Source of the DNA: Euphorbia lathyris
Taxonomy: Eukaryota > Streptophyta > Magnoliopsida > Malpighiales > Euphorbiaceae
Direction of reading: 5' to 3'
NCBI RefSeq assembly: GCF_963576675.1
Contig: NC_088911.1
Span: 137,705,929 to 137,769,928, forward strand
Length of the DNA: 64,000 bases
The position numbers were made by a program, and so were the translations under genes. The notes below the pieces were generated by a model. It searched no databases and had not been told where the DNA came from. It saw only the letters and a program-made list of their open reading frames with translations. Numbering within the stretch: position 1 is the stretch's first letter; each line of letters starts with the position of its first letter. Shown one piece after another: positions 35,283-46,373 of this stretch.

Positions 35283-36191
35283 AAGTCTGTAATTTATTTT
35301 ATTTAGTTTAAAAGAATAAGGATATAAGAGTAATTTTGTATATAATATTATCTTACTTTACCTTCAAACCAAACACAGTTATATTATTTAACCATCACTT
35401 ACTTTACCTTTCATCCAAACACAACAAGTTACTTTATAAATCTCACTTACCTTACCTTACCTTACTTTAATTAATCCCCATCCAAACAAGCCCTTAGTAT
35501 ATATAAAAATCCACATCAGGTTCAAGTTCATATACCCAATGAACAAATTGAACTAACAAAAAACAAGTTAATTATACTATAAGTTGAGAAATATTGGCAA
35601 CATGATCTACCACTTTAAGCATCTGTAACGGCACCAATCATTCGTCTACTTGACACTCTGAATGATAAGTTGAAATGACGATGCCATGTCAGAAGTACTC
35701 TAATTTACGAAATTTATTTCTCCCTTTATATGGATCCGAATTAGACCGACGAATATATCTCAAATTCTTCGAAATGTCTAGTTTCTGAAATTTTTGACCT
35801 CGTGAAAAAATTCATCAGTTTGATATCCTGAATGGTCAGTTGAAGTGATATTGGTGCTGCTAGAAAAATGGACTTTGTGGCTTTCTCTTTTTTTCTCTCT
35901 CTTTTCTTTGAGTTGGAGCCAGCTCATCGAGATGCCCATCAGAATATCCTCTGTGGATTATTTGAGCTCCAGGTCGTCGAGATGGAGGTCAGTGAGTCCC
36001 GGAGGGACGTTTATTTTTTTATTTTTATTTTTATTTTCCACACTTTACAATAAAATCTACAATATGGTTCTAAAAATAAAATTTATTTTATGGGCTAAAT
36101 CCTACAACTTTAATTGACTGATGTCAGACAAATATAACTTCGTCATGTGGCATCGCAGAAGCTCAAACCAACTCTCACAAAGAGTATGTGG
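35281..36191. other. No gene seen
   Basis: CTTACCTTACCTTACTTTAA repeats near 35450, followed by CCATCCAAACAAGCCCTTAG, look like one end of a TTA-type MITE whose partner I could not place. A short open frame at 35845-36117 has no recognisable features. Confidence 0.35.
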
Positions 36192-36196
36192 TATCT

Positions 36197-37708
36197 TGTT
36201 GAGCGATTTCCGCAAGTGCACGGTTTCGCTTGTAGTAATAAAAAAGATACCAATCCCACAGGGAATGCTTTTTAACGAAAACTTATTTTAATTCAGTTTG
36301 ATTCACGTTTTAGGTTTATAATATGGAAAATCGTTTAATGGAATTGGTTTTGAGATTGAATTAATAAGAATCAGATTAGAACATATGTAGAATGTTAGAA
36401 ATCAATTCTGTTTTGAGGTTGAATTACAAAACAGTTGCATTTAGTGTTTAAAACAAGAGAATAATTGTACTCGTTTGCATTAAGCAAAGAAAACAACTTT
36501 AAACTTTGTAAAAATTATAAATGTGTAATAAACGTAAACTCCTTCAATTAAAAGGCTTTGAACCGCAGACAATCCTCATAAGGTCGGGTTAGATTGCTAC
36601 CTTAACCAAATTAATACTTATTTCCGATAAGCCGATTTAACGATCATATCGTCCTTAAGAATGAATTTACCTAAGGGTTCAACAAAGTTTCCTTGTAAAG
36701 ATATTGAATTTAACTACGTTTTAATGAAAACACCAGAACTCACTTCGGATCATTTACCAAAGTGCTACATAAAAATATATTGAATTGCATGAATTTTATT
36801 AGATGAAGTGTGAATTGATACAAGTTTACAGAGAACAAAAAGTATGGAAGCATTCAAAACGATATTGGAGTTCCAGGTCGTCAATACTTTCCTCAAAGCT
36901 CGTTAGAGTTTGTCAGGCTCCGGGGTTGAATCCGCTACTTAATCTTCTCGCTGAATCTTCGAAATAGAGATGGTTCTTCTACTACCAAAATGTAAACTAG
37001 TCTTGAACAGATCTTAATCTAAATCTAATTGCTACTGTGTTTGTAATTAATTTAAGAACAACTTGTGTACGGCAAGATTGCTTTTATAGAAATGAAATCT
37101 AATCTCTGACTCATTTCTGAGTCAGAGTTTCTGCATAAATTCTGCACTTTTCTTCATTAATCTAACTCTCTTTGAACTCTGAAATCAACTCTTTATTTAT
37201 AGATGTTGAAGAGTTGTGTTGAAGGGTCGTGTCCGCTGCGAAGAGACGTTTCTATCCACCCGAACGGACGTGTTTCTTTGCATTTCAACATGTGAAATCT
37301 ATGCTGACAGAAAATCTGATGTTACCGAGAATGGTGAATCTCTACTGAGATTGGGGGGCAAGTTTTGGTCTTCAAAAACGGAAGAGAGAGGTGTCTGGAT
37401 GACGCGTGTCGCGACCGAGATTAGGAAATCTCGATCGCGACACGGGTGATTATTCCCGGCGTCGACTTTGTTTCCCATCCTCGTTTCGGTGCGTTTGATT
37501 TTCTTCGCCTTTGACTCTTTTCGTAGGGTTTTTCCTTCGTTTCTGACCTCTTTTCTTTCCTATTTGGATTTTACCAAATATTTAGGTACCTTGCATGAAA
37601 GAAACATATTCGGACGTAAAAGTACTCTAAATAGATATAAACAGCATAAATTCGTAGTAAAACTGATGTAAATATTAATGATATTTTGGGTATATTTTGG
37701 GTTTAACA
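36197..37708 (-). repeat. Solo LTR, Ty3/gypsy (Athila-like), 1.5 kb
   Basis: It starts TGTTGAGCG and ends GGGTTTAACA, with TATCT directly outside both ends (36192-36196 and 37709-37713), a 5-bp target duplication. The edge block GCAAGTGCACGGTTTCG...GATACCAATCCCACAGGGAA corresponds in layout to GGCAAGTGTACC...GGGTATCGAAGCCACGGGA at the same edge of the Athila-like LTR at 42946, so it lies on the - strand. A GC-rich patch with GTCGCGACCGAG and CTCGATCGCGAC lies at 37398-37447. No interior remains. Confidence 0.8.
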
Positions 37709-37769
37709 TATCTCCTCAGCAAAATAAAGCAATACAACTGCGTATCAGAAATTTTGACTCGAGAAGTCT

Positions 37770-38110
37770 AACTAGATCCGGTCGTTATCATAATCACGTC
37801 CGATCCCGAGAATCGTGAGCCTAGTAGGATTGAGGGATGTCAGACACTGATATTTGAGCACACTTCCTCCTATCAACATGAGACAAGTGGCCCATTAAAG
37901 AGGAGTAATGACCCGATTGTTCAAAATGAAGCGTCATTAATGCTAAAAGGTTCCAAAAATCTATATAAATACCCTAGCTCAGGTATACTTCAAGTATGTT
38001 AGTTAATTTTCATACTCACTTTGACATCGGAGTATCCTCGGCCAAACCCAACGGCAACTCACAAAGAAGGGATTCTGATCAAGAAAGTTTACACAATTAT
38101 CAATATTGTC
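37770..38110 (+). repeat. Tat-type LTR remnant
   Basis: A TATATAAATACCC box (about 37962) is followed at about 38020 by CACTTTGACATCGGAGTATC. That matches in position and text the TGACTTGATCGTCGGAG motif of the LTR at 3919-4384. Ends are unresolved. Confidence 0.5.
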
Positions 38111-38188
38111 CTTAACTATATTTGACGACCTAACTAGAAGTTACTTAACAATACACACAAGTTCTATACACAACTTATGTCTAACTAA

Positions 38189-38760
38189 CTTAACCAAAAA
38201 TATTAGTTGGACTAAATTGATCTTCTGAGAATTTCTCATTCATCCAAATGTTTCCTAAAAGAAAAACCAAAAAACAGAAGTGTTCTAGTCACCATGGAGC
38301 TTTAGCCACTAGTTCAAATAGTATATTATATAATCCTCACTCTCACACTTCATCTCCAATAACTGCTCATCAAGTCTATTATTTACTTCTTTTAGTTCCA
38401 ATACATTTTTCTCTAGATTTTTCATCTCCGCCTCATCATTATTTCTTGGGGTTTTAACTTCCTCGTACTTTCTCAACTTGGTAGCAACATTTATAAGTGT
38501 GGAAGTACGAGGAAAACTACAAGAAATAGTGAGGAAGCGGAGATCAAAAATCTAGAGAAAAAAGTATTAGAACTAAAAGAAGTATTAGACTTGATGAGCA
38601 GTTGTTGGAGATGAAGTGTAAGAGTGAGAATTATAATATACTATTTCACCAAGTGACTAAAACTCCATTATGACTAAAACACTTATATTTTATGGAAATG
38701 TTTGGATGAAAGGGCAAATCTCGGAGGATCACTTTAGTCCAACTAATATTTTTGGTTAAG
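38189..38760. repeat. Fold-back with arms carrying a coiled-coil coding scrap
   Basis: The ends CTTAACCAAAAATATTAGTT and AACTAATATTTTTGGTTAAG are exact complements. The arms (about 275 bp) pair along most of their length around a centre near 38470. On the - strand the left arm reads LEKNVLELKEVNNRLDEQLL within a 38-codon open stretch ending at a stop. The right arm on the + strand has the same text with a 6-bp deletion. It is an inverted duplication of one sequence. Confidence 0.8.
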
Positions 38761-39768
38761 CGTAGACCATGCACTGCCTTCCCTATCTATGTTGGTCTAA
38801 ACAAATTCGATGTAAGGTTTGTGGGATCCGTCCATTTATCTAGACGACGAACATAAATTAGAGTTTGATAGTCACGTGCTCTCTACCGATAGTGGAATTC
38901 ACTAATTTCCTAATCAGAACACCCAAATTGCAGAAGCATAGTCACTATTGCGATTCGAGCGTCATTTTAACCGAAAAACAGTCTTGAAAAAACATTAAAA
39001 AAACAAATTGTTTAATTAATTTCATGCATCCAATAAATGTTTTACTCATAAGAATGAATCATCACAAACAACAAACATGATCAAATGACTCTAATGACAA
39101 TGTCAGGAATAATCAATAAATAATCTGAATATGATAAAGACTTCACGGGTTACCTCTTATAATGCAAAACCTATTTAGGTTGATTGCAGTAGAAGAACAA
39201 ACTACGATTGCATATCATTAGTCACGAATCTACTACATTGAAGCGCACTAGAAGAAGACGCAACGATTCACAAACTAAGAATGATCGTTCGAAAGAGAGA
39301 GGGAACGTCGGTCGACAGCTTAAGAAAAGGGAGAGGTATTCATTTTTCTCTCTAGTTTTTCTTAAGCCTTCTTAGCCAAACTTGTATAGCTAGGTAATTA
39401 GAGTTAACCTAATAACTTAATAACTTTTATGCGACTCATTCTATATTTGACGACCGATGCCAAATTTGACCTAATAACTTATTTGGTCGATACCAAATTT
39501 CCAACAACTATCAATATTAATATAGATATTTTACACGACACTAATAATAATATTCATAGACGAGCCGTTAAAATTCAATATTAAATAGAAATATTAGATT
39601 TTGTTTAAATTCTCTTACTAAATGTAGTCGTTAATAATTTGCACTTCATTTCTTACGGTCATTTATTTTCAATACCACGCCTCAAAAGATTTTTTAATTT
39701 CTAAATGAAAAGTTGAAATATAAGTTTTTTAATGGACAACGTAGTAATAAGAGATTTTAAGCAAAGCT
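38761..39768. other. Unassigned
   Basis: No protein or repeat partner is recognised. TGGGATCCGTCCATTTATCT and the C/G-richer text near 39190-39330 may be retroelement leader or LTR remnants, but no termini are visible. Confidence 0.3.
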
Positions 39769-39955
39769 CACTACAATAAAACCTCTATATAAGAATACAT
39801 TTGGGACCGGAGTATTTATATAACAGTTGAGAGTTTATTACTAAATAGAGTTTGATCATAGAGGTTATTACCAAATTGGAACTGAGCTTTTTCTTATAAC
39901 AAAATAGAGGTTATTCTTATATAAAGTATTTCTATATAGAGGCTTTACTGTATTT
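39769..39955. mobile_element. MITE (ACAATAAAACCTCTATATAAG ends)
   Basis: The left end CAATAAAACCTCTATATAAG faces the right end TATATAGAGGCTTTACTG. The middle repeats ATAGAGGTTATT in both orientations. This matches a MITE type common in plants. Confidence 0.75.
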
Positions 39956-40100
39956 TTATTAACTCGTATTCAGATTTTATTACTGATATCATGTATAACA
40001 TTCACATTGATATTTATTAAATTTAGATAGTAGAGAGAGAAAAAGAATTCGAAAAAACATAAAATATATAAAAATGTGTCTAATATTTAAAGTCAACTGC

Positions 40101-40767
40101 TAAATACCGCAACCAAATTCTTTATAACCGTCTCTTTTGGACTTTTTTGCCCTTCTCATAATTTTGATAAAAAACTGAAAATTCTTTCTCCAAAATCATA
40201 AACCTGAACAATTGAAATTATGAAAATAATTGATGTGTGACAATCTGAACCCCGAAAATGGATGATTACGAGTCGGAAACATTAAAATTTACATCTTTTT
40301 ATCAAAGAACTCATGAAAATAATACATATTTTTCATGACGATTTTACATTTTTCGTCACAAAAAATAGGAGAATTTTCATTTTTCGTCATAAAAAATTGA
40401 ATGATTTAGTATTTTTCATCACTAAAAATTTTACGATTATGCATATTTCAAAATTTGGCCTAAACGGATGCGGCATACCGTTCGACACATGGTGGGAACG
40501 GATGCGGCATATCGTTCGACCTATGGCGGGAACGGATGCCGCGTACCGCTCAACCCATGGTGGGAACGGATGCGGCATACCGTTCGACCCATGGTGGGAA
40601 CGGATGCGACATCCGTTCCCGCCATGGGTCGAACGGTATGCCGCATCCGTTTAGGTTAAATTTTGAATTTTCTCTCAAAATTTTTTTTCCCAATTTCGAA
40701 TTTTTTTTATGCCAAGGGCAAAATTGTCCAATGGATGCGGTGATAAGGAATTTGGTTGCGGTATTTA
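40101..40767. mobile_element. TIR element containing a 34-bp tandem array
   Basis: The ends TAAATACCGCAACCAAATTC and GAATTTGGTTGCGGTATTTA are exact complements. The arms continue less perfectly through GCCCTTCTCATAATTTTG and its partner. The middle holds the GC-rich array below, flanked by inverted CAAAATTTGGCCTAAACGG text. No target duplication was identified. Confidence 0.7.
40464..40653. repeat. 34-bp GC-rich tandem array, last unit inverted
   Basis: Four head-to-tail units start at 40464, 40498, 40532 and 40566. Each has ACGGATGC(G/C)GC, a TACCG(T/C)TC core and CATGG(T/C)GGGA. The next unit turns round at ACGGATGCGACATCCGT, so 40566-40653 forms a long hairpin. Confidence 0.9.
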
Positions 40768-41194
40768 ATAATACTCTATTTAAAATAATAGTATTTTTAA
40801 GTATTAAATTAATCTAATTAATAAAGGAAAATAATTGTTTAAATTAATAAATTGGGAAAGGATAGTGTTTGACGAACTTCGAACCAGAAATCGGATAAAT
40901 TATAAAAAAAATATCGTTTAAGTTTATGGAGAGACTACACTATTAAGTAAAACAAAACTTAAAACCCTAATAATTTATTAATGAAACTTGGTAAAAAGAA
41001 ATATTGAAATAACATTATTTGTGTATCCTTAAAGGTTCTCCTTAAAAACAATTACTATCTATACAACTTTTTGTTTCAAACAGATTATTTCTAAGGTTTT
41101 CATCTTGCATTCAAATTCATTGAATTGCTTCCATACACAAAAAGTTCATTGAATTGCCTATTTCCCCATTTATTTTACAAACCACATGTTTAAT

Positions 41195-41941
41195 TAGGGG
41201 TGGGCACGGTTCGGTTAACCAGTTCATTAGGTAAAAAAAATTAACTGAACCGTTATCAACGGTTTTTTAACCATCCAAACCGAAACCGGTCCATATCAAT
41301 CGGTTAACCATACAACCGGTTAACCATTAATTTCGGTTAGGTTTTTTGGTTAACGGTTTTTAACCAATTCTCAATAGTTAACCAAAAATCAACGGTTAAC
41401 CATAATTTTTACCCAAATCTAAATTTTTAAACAATATTAAAATATACATAATTTCAAAAATTCAAACGAAATGAATTCATATAAAAGTTCAGAATTCAAA
41501 GATAAGTACCGAACTAAAAAACAACCCATCAAGTTTACATTTAAAACATAAAGAAATGTAAATAATATTTCGTCAAAGTACTCATTACAACATAAAGCAG
41601 TATAATTTATGTTATATATTTATATTAATCTACGTTGTAATCTATGTATTTATATTAAGCAGTATAATTTATGTATTTATATTAATCTACATTACAACAT
41701 AAAGCAGTATAATTTATGGCCTAAATATTTTTAAAAAAAAATTGTATTTATTAAACGGTTCGGTTAACCGTTAACCGCGGTTTTTGAACACTCGAGACCG
41801 AAATCGAAACCGAAACCGGTACTTATTTATTTTTTTAACCATTAAGAAAACCACCGGTTCGATTAACCACTTTTCCGGTTCGAATTATCGGTTTTCGGTT
41901 CCGTTATCGGTTTTACTGGGTTTTTTTTTTGCCAACCCCTA
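41195..41941. mobile_element. hAT-type MITE with perfect 8-bp target duplication
   Basis: The left end is TAGGGGTGGGCACGG and the right end in reverse TAGGGGTTGGCAAAAA. TGTTTAAT lies on both sides (41187-41194 and 41942-41949). The subterminal regions are full of CGGTTAACC and ACCGGTTAACC text. It is 747 bp without coding sequence. Confidence 0.9.
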
Positions 41942-41985
41942 TGTTTAATATTTCTTTGTTATTTAATAAGATATTCTTTATAAAT

Positions 41986-42635
41986 TTCAAGGCCTAGATC
42001 TCCACCTCTCCTTCAACCACCGCCTCCCACCACCTCCTCTGTTTTTCCGTTTTTTCCTCTTCCCCACCCCTTCTAAACCATCGACTCTCCTCTTGTCTAC
42101 CTTCCTTTTTGCTGTTGTCTAGTTGAAAAGGAAAAAGGAATCCTCCCACCATTTTTCGGTTTTCGTAGTTATTTTCCTTTTTGTTTGTGTCAGTTCTTTA
42201 GTTTGATCATATATATTTCATCGTACCTCTGAATCCGTTTGAACTGCGTCTGTTGGTTAAACTCTCTGTTTTTGTAACCTTTTCTGTGTTAGTAAGAACA
42301 GAAACGTTAGATCTTATCCGTAGATCATTGGATCTACGGGGTTGTAAAAGAAAAGACTTAGATCCGAAGGTTCAGAATGGTTCAAATGCTGAAGATTGGA
42401 CTACAATTGCTTTGAGGCGAATTTGGAGTTACGATCTATATATGTTTCAAATGTTGTTTATGTTTAATGTACCTTTAATGTGTTTTTTTTTTTGCTTTTA
42501 ATAGTCATTTTCTTGCCCTAGTGGACTATGTATTAGACTTAACTTATATGTGTGTAAGGTTTTATTCCTTACTGGTTTCATCTTGTGCTTGCAATTTTAT
42601 AATTCAATAAAATATTAGCATTCCTATTAAAAAAA
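41986..42635 (+). mobile_element. Poly-A-tailed retroposon, copy 1 (perfect 15-bp target duplication)
   Basis: ATATTCTTTATAAAT flanks both ends (41971-41985 and 42636-42650), and the 3' end is an A run, so it was inserted by LINE-type reverse transcription. The 5' third is pyrimidine-rich. The middle reads RRSLDLRGC, then RKDLDP, then DWTTIALRRIW. The 3' part has GGTTTTATTCCTTAC and AATAAAATATTAGCATT. Related copies lie at 51987, 54199, 59311 and 60450. I do not recognise the family. Confidence 0.85.
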
Positions 42636-42670
42636 ATATTCTTTATAAATATTTCTGGCCATGGTATAAT

Positions 42671-42945
42671 TGTAACACCCTGGTCCAATACTATGTAGAT
42701 ATTGTTCGCTCTGTCCCAATTCCAACACATTGGGTCTCACGGCTTTAAAACGCGTCTGCATGTATTGGATTCTCATATTACTAATAAGCCCCAATCACTC
42801 CCTCTCCATTTTCGATGTGGGATTCAGTTCATTCCTGCCCCCGTCGCCATCCCTTAGGGCCGCTCCTTGCTCAGATCTTCTACCCCGGTGCCACCCACTC
42901 CGGACCGGGTCGTTAAAATAATTCACTGAGATATTTTACATGACA
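42671..42945 (+). repeat. TRIM/solo-LTR-like sequence (TGTAACACCC start)
   Basis: It starts TGTAACACCCTGGTCCAATA, includes CACGGCTTTAAAACGCGTCT and later CGATGTGGGATTCAG. These three landmarks, in this order, mark a short LTR-like repeat common in plant genomes. The 3' end is diverged, and the Athila-like element inserted at or next to it. Confidence 0.55.
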
Positions 42946-44657
42946 TGATGAGTGTCCGGTAGAGCGGTAAAATATATACGTTATGAATGTTACGGTTATG
43001 GTTAGGATCTTTCTAGGCGCTCTAACTCTACTAGACGCTACTACGTAGAGGCAAGTGTACCCCGTCGTATCAAGTAATAATCCGGTTAAGACCGGGTATC
43101 GAAGCCACGGGATTTATATCTACAAGTATTAAACTACTCGGTTCTACTCGTTATCTAGGCGGTGAATACTTTAGGTTGGTTTGGGTGACAACTATAAACT
43201 ACTCCTAAACTATGGGTGAGACAATTTTCATGTATTTCAAGTCCTCTTAGAGTGATACGGATAATGATAAGTTATAACATATGGCAAACAATACGGAACA
43301 TATACGATTAACAATTTACTCTTGCAAAGACGACTATCTATAGATCGAACAACTCCGTGAGGTTCTAGAGTCGTGGTTTCCCCTTAAGGCGACTCTAATT
43401 CTTAGGACCAGAAACTAGGGCCCGTAAGTTCCGTGGCTCGTCAATTCCTACGGTTTCCAGATTGTCAATTCCGGTAAGGCAACACCTATGTGGTTCCTAA
43501 AAGATTTCGGAGCTCATAAACGACCTACGCAATAATCAATTATAAGTATCAAAGCAAGCAATAAGTAATAACACGTATAGTGAAAACGGAATTGTAAATC
43601 ATATATTATAATTATGAAATGCGATAATACGGAATACAACCAAGCCTAGTACATAGAAAGAGTACAAGCTAATTAACAAGTAGAAAGGGAAGAAGAATCG
43701 GCCTTTAGGACTAGCTAATCGGACTCAAAGTCGTCTCTTAGGACTTGGAGGTGGAACTTTCGAGCTTGGTGAATGCGGATGGAACAGAACTTCGGTGGAG
43801 TAACGGGAGGATTATACAAGCTCTCAAGGTGTGAGGAACTTTAGTACATAGAAAATTAAATGAGGAAATGAGTGCTAATCACTCTTATTTATACATCAAG
43901 CTCGGGGGTAGAATCGTAAATACATAAGTTATATTATTTCTGCAGTTTCCCCATGACACGCCCCGCGTGAACAGGAAGACACCCCGCGTGTTTGCCCATT
44001 CCGTTGATAATTTCCTGCATGTGGATCAGATTCAGACCTGTTGTCTCAACCACGCCCCGCGTGGAAAGGAAGACGCCCCACGTGTCTGCCCATTCCGTTG
44101 ATAATTGCCTGCGTGTGGATCAGATCCAGACTTGTTGTCTCAACCACGCCCCGCGTAGGTTGGAGTACGCCCCGCGTGGTTGAGCCTTTGGAGTTTAATA
44201 GCTTGAATCATGTCTTTGACGCCCCGCGTGGCTTGGAAAACGTCCCGTGTACCTGAGCTCCTAAGACTTTAGATTGAAGAATTGCTCCTGTACGCCCCCC
44301 GTATAAGTGGAGACGCCCCGCGTGATATCTGTTACCTTAGTGGGACCATGCAGTCTGACTGCCTTGATTGAGAGGGCATTGTTCTATGCCCCGCGTGGTT
44401 GCTTTTGCGCCCCGCGTGTGTCGGTGAGTTTTATTCCTTAACTCGTACCTACGAAGTACAATTCTCGAGAGGCGAGTTAGCTTGACGTTTATTTTTCTGA
44501 AATTAATCAAAAACAAAGGAAATTAACCAAAAGCATAAAATTTATTTTTATTTTGTTATTTGATTATAAACACATTATTTTTTAATTAAACTTACTTATT
44601 TAGTCCAAAATTAAACTGTAAATCACGCTAAAAGATAGGGACAAAACGTCCCTATCA
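42946..44657 (-). repeat. 3' LTR of the Athila-like element
   Basis: On the - strand it begins TGATAGGGACG and ends ACACTCATCA. It carries the CCCCGCGTG word array at 43961-44418 and a 94-bp tandem repeat (units 43991-44084 and 44085-44178). Confidence 0.9.
43961..44418. repeat. Array of twelve CCCCGCGTG words in six 21-bp pairs
   Basis: Words start at 43961, 43982; 44055, 44076; 44149, 44170; 44222, 44243; 44295, 44316; 44389, 44410. Within each pair the step is exactly 21 bp. Pairs start 94, 94, 73, 73 and 94 bp apart. Most words are CGCCCCGCGTG; a few have one or two substitutions. The other LTR keeps the array with a 1-bp insertion in its first pair. Confidence 0.9.
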
Positions 44658-44700
44658 ACCTCCTCGGACTTTAAAGTTTTACTTGTCCTCAAGTAAATAA
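44658..44700 (-). other. Polypurine tract region of the Athila-like element
   Basis: Read on the - strand the interior ends CTTGAGGACAAGTAAAAC, then AAAGTCCGAGGAGGT directly against the LTR start TGATAGG. The purine-rich end is the expected plus-strand primer. Confidence 0.65.
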
Positions 44701-46142
44701 AATTGAAAGACAAGGGATTGAGACAATTGAGAAACAAACCTCCGGTTGGTTTTACCAAGTGCGTGATTTCGAAACGACGGTTTTACAAAAAGTTTTCGAC
44801 GAGTACTTACGCAAGCGAATGAATGACCAAAACTTATTTGAAACCTCCATGATCAAACCTAATAGGCAATATTAACAGGGATTTATTATCTTATGAGAAC
44901 TCGATTGTACCTCACCAAGGAATTTCACTCTTACGCTCAAACTTTGGTGGGTCGGTGTTTTTGCGCTCTTCTTTATAGTTACTCGAAGTCACTTTGAGTT
45001 TGCATTTTCATCCGGGTTTTTCCTCCTATATTATGGTTTAGGCAATATTAAAAATGAACCTAGAGGGGGGTTGTAATGTGGGTGGCTTTTTTAGCGGTTA
45101 ATTTTTAGAAACTCGAGTCCAAATACCATTTTGATGATCGCATCGCATTTTCATTTTGGCCTTAGCAAGCTTGTAAAATATAACTTGAAATTGCTCGGGT
45201 GGAGCTTGAGAATGCCTTTTTGCTCTTTATTTCTGCTTCATCTGTTTTTTTCTTTTTCTTTTTATTTGAGAGCGGCACAAAAATGATTTCAAAGATTTAT
45301 TGTGCTTACTTGTTAAGGCCGTTTCGGGTAATTCCGATGCGGTTGATTTCATTGGTATTTGAACAAGAGGAAAAAGGGTTAAATATTAAAAAGGTGTTAG
45401 CAAAGAAGTCGGTTAATAGGCTCGATGGGCTTCCCAAAGGTTTATGAAACGAGAAAAAAGAATTTAAGAAGGGAATTAGCCTAAGTGGGTCCGTTTTATC
45501 ATCTATTGCCCTTCTTACCAAAATAAGTATACTTGGCCTGGTATTAGTTGCAAACTCTATGAGTTGAGTAAAGTCAAAGCTTTCGAAATGTTGTGAAAGA
45601 AGTAGAGTTCTTGCACGAACTCTTTTAGGCTCAAAAATATCTCACATGAATTTCGGGTTAAATTGTGTACTTTCAAGTTCTCGTAAAATTTTCAAAAATC
45701 CCGTTTTTTATTGCCTTTTTAAATTTCATTATAGAGATAACTTGTGGGTTAGGACTCAATGCTTTTGTTTAGTATGAATCTTGGCTTTGCATAAATTCCA
45801 TAACTTCGAAATCAAGACTTAAATTTCTTAAGTAAACCGATCTTTTGTGTTTCGACGTATTTACCTTTGACGACAAATAACAGAACTTTTAATTATTGTC
45901 CGTAGAAGGTAGTGTGTCGGGTAATTTATGGGCCAATAAATTAGTTCAATTATTTTTGTTTATTTTATTTTTATTTTTTATTTTTGTTAGTGCAGAACAA
46001 ATTGTAATTGCGGGGTTGCACGTCCCTCCGCGTAATTAAAATGACGTGTATTCCAAAGACTTCGAAAAAGAAACGAAAACAAAAACAAAATGAAAAATAA
46101 AGATGGAATGAAAGAGAAACAAGGACCTTACAGGTCTGTTGT
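44701..46142 (-). other. Interior of the Athila-like element, non-coding
   Basis: No protein is recognised in about 1.4 kb between the polypurine tract and the word modules. Short open frames here have no features. Confidence 0.5.
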
Positions 46143-46322
46143 TGCGCGAGGTGTACCCAAGGGGATGCTCCGCGTAAGAAGGGTATTTTGTATGATTTTT
46201 GGGCAGAGACGTGGATACGCGGGGCGTTCCCAAAGAGACGCTCCGCGTAGACCAAGTGTGAAGCTGTTATTTATTGTAGAAGGTGGTTCACGTGGGGCGT
46301 AGACAGGGGTACGCTCCACGTA
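46143..46322. repeat. Three inverted-word modules at 73-bp steps inside the element
   Basis: Each module of about 34 bp has an ACGCGGGGCG-type word followed by its inverse ACGCTCCGCGT. Modules start at 46143 (degraded), 46216 and 46289. A fourth lies at 47263-47296. The spacers between the three are not obviously related. Confidence 0.8.
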
Positions 46323-46373
46323 AACCTTATTAACGCATACAAAAACAGGGAAAACGAACACGTAAATAACGAG

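Noticed and set aside
40464..40653. CRISPR-like array
   Set aside because: Units are contiguous 34-bp tandem repeats without unique spacers, in a plant genome and inside a TIR element.
45199..45447. 82-codon ORF inside the Athila-like interior
   Set aside because: Low-complexity Phe-rich start, no recognisable motif, and on the strand opposite to the element's genes.
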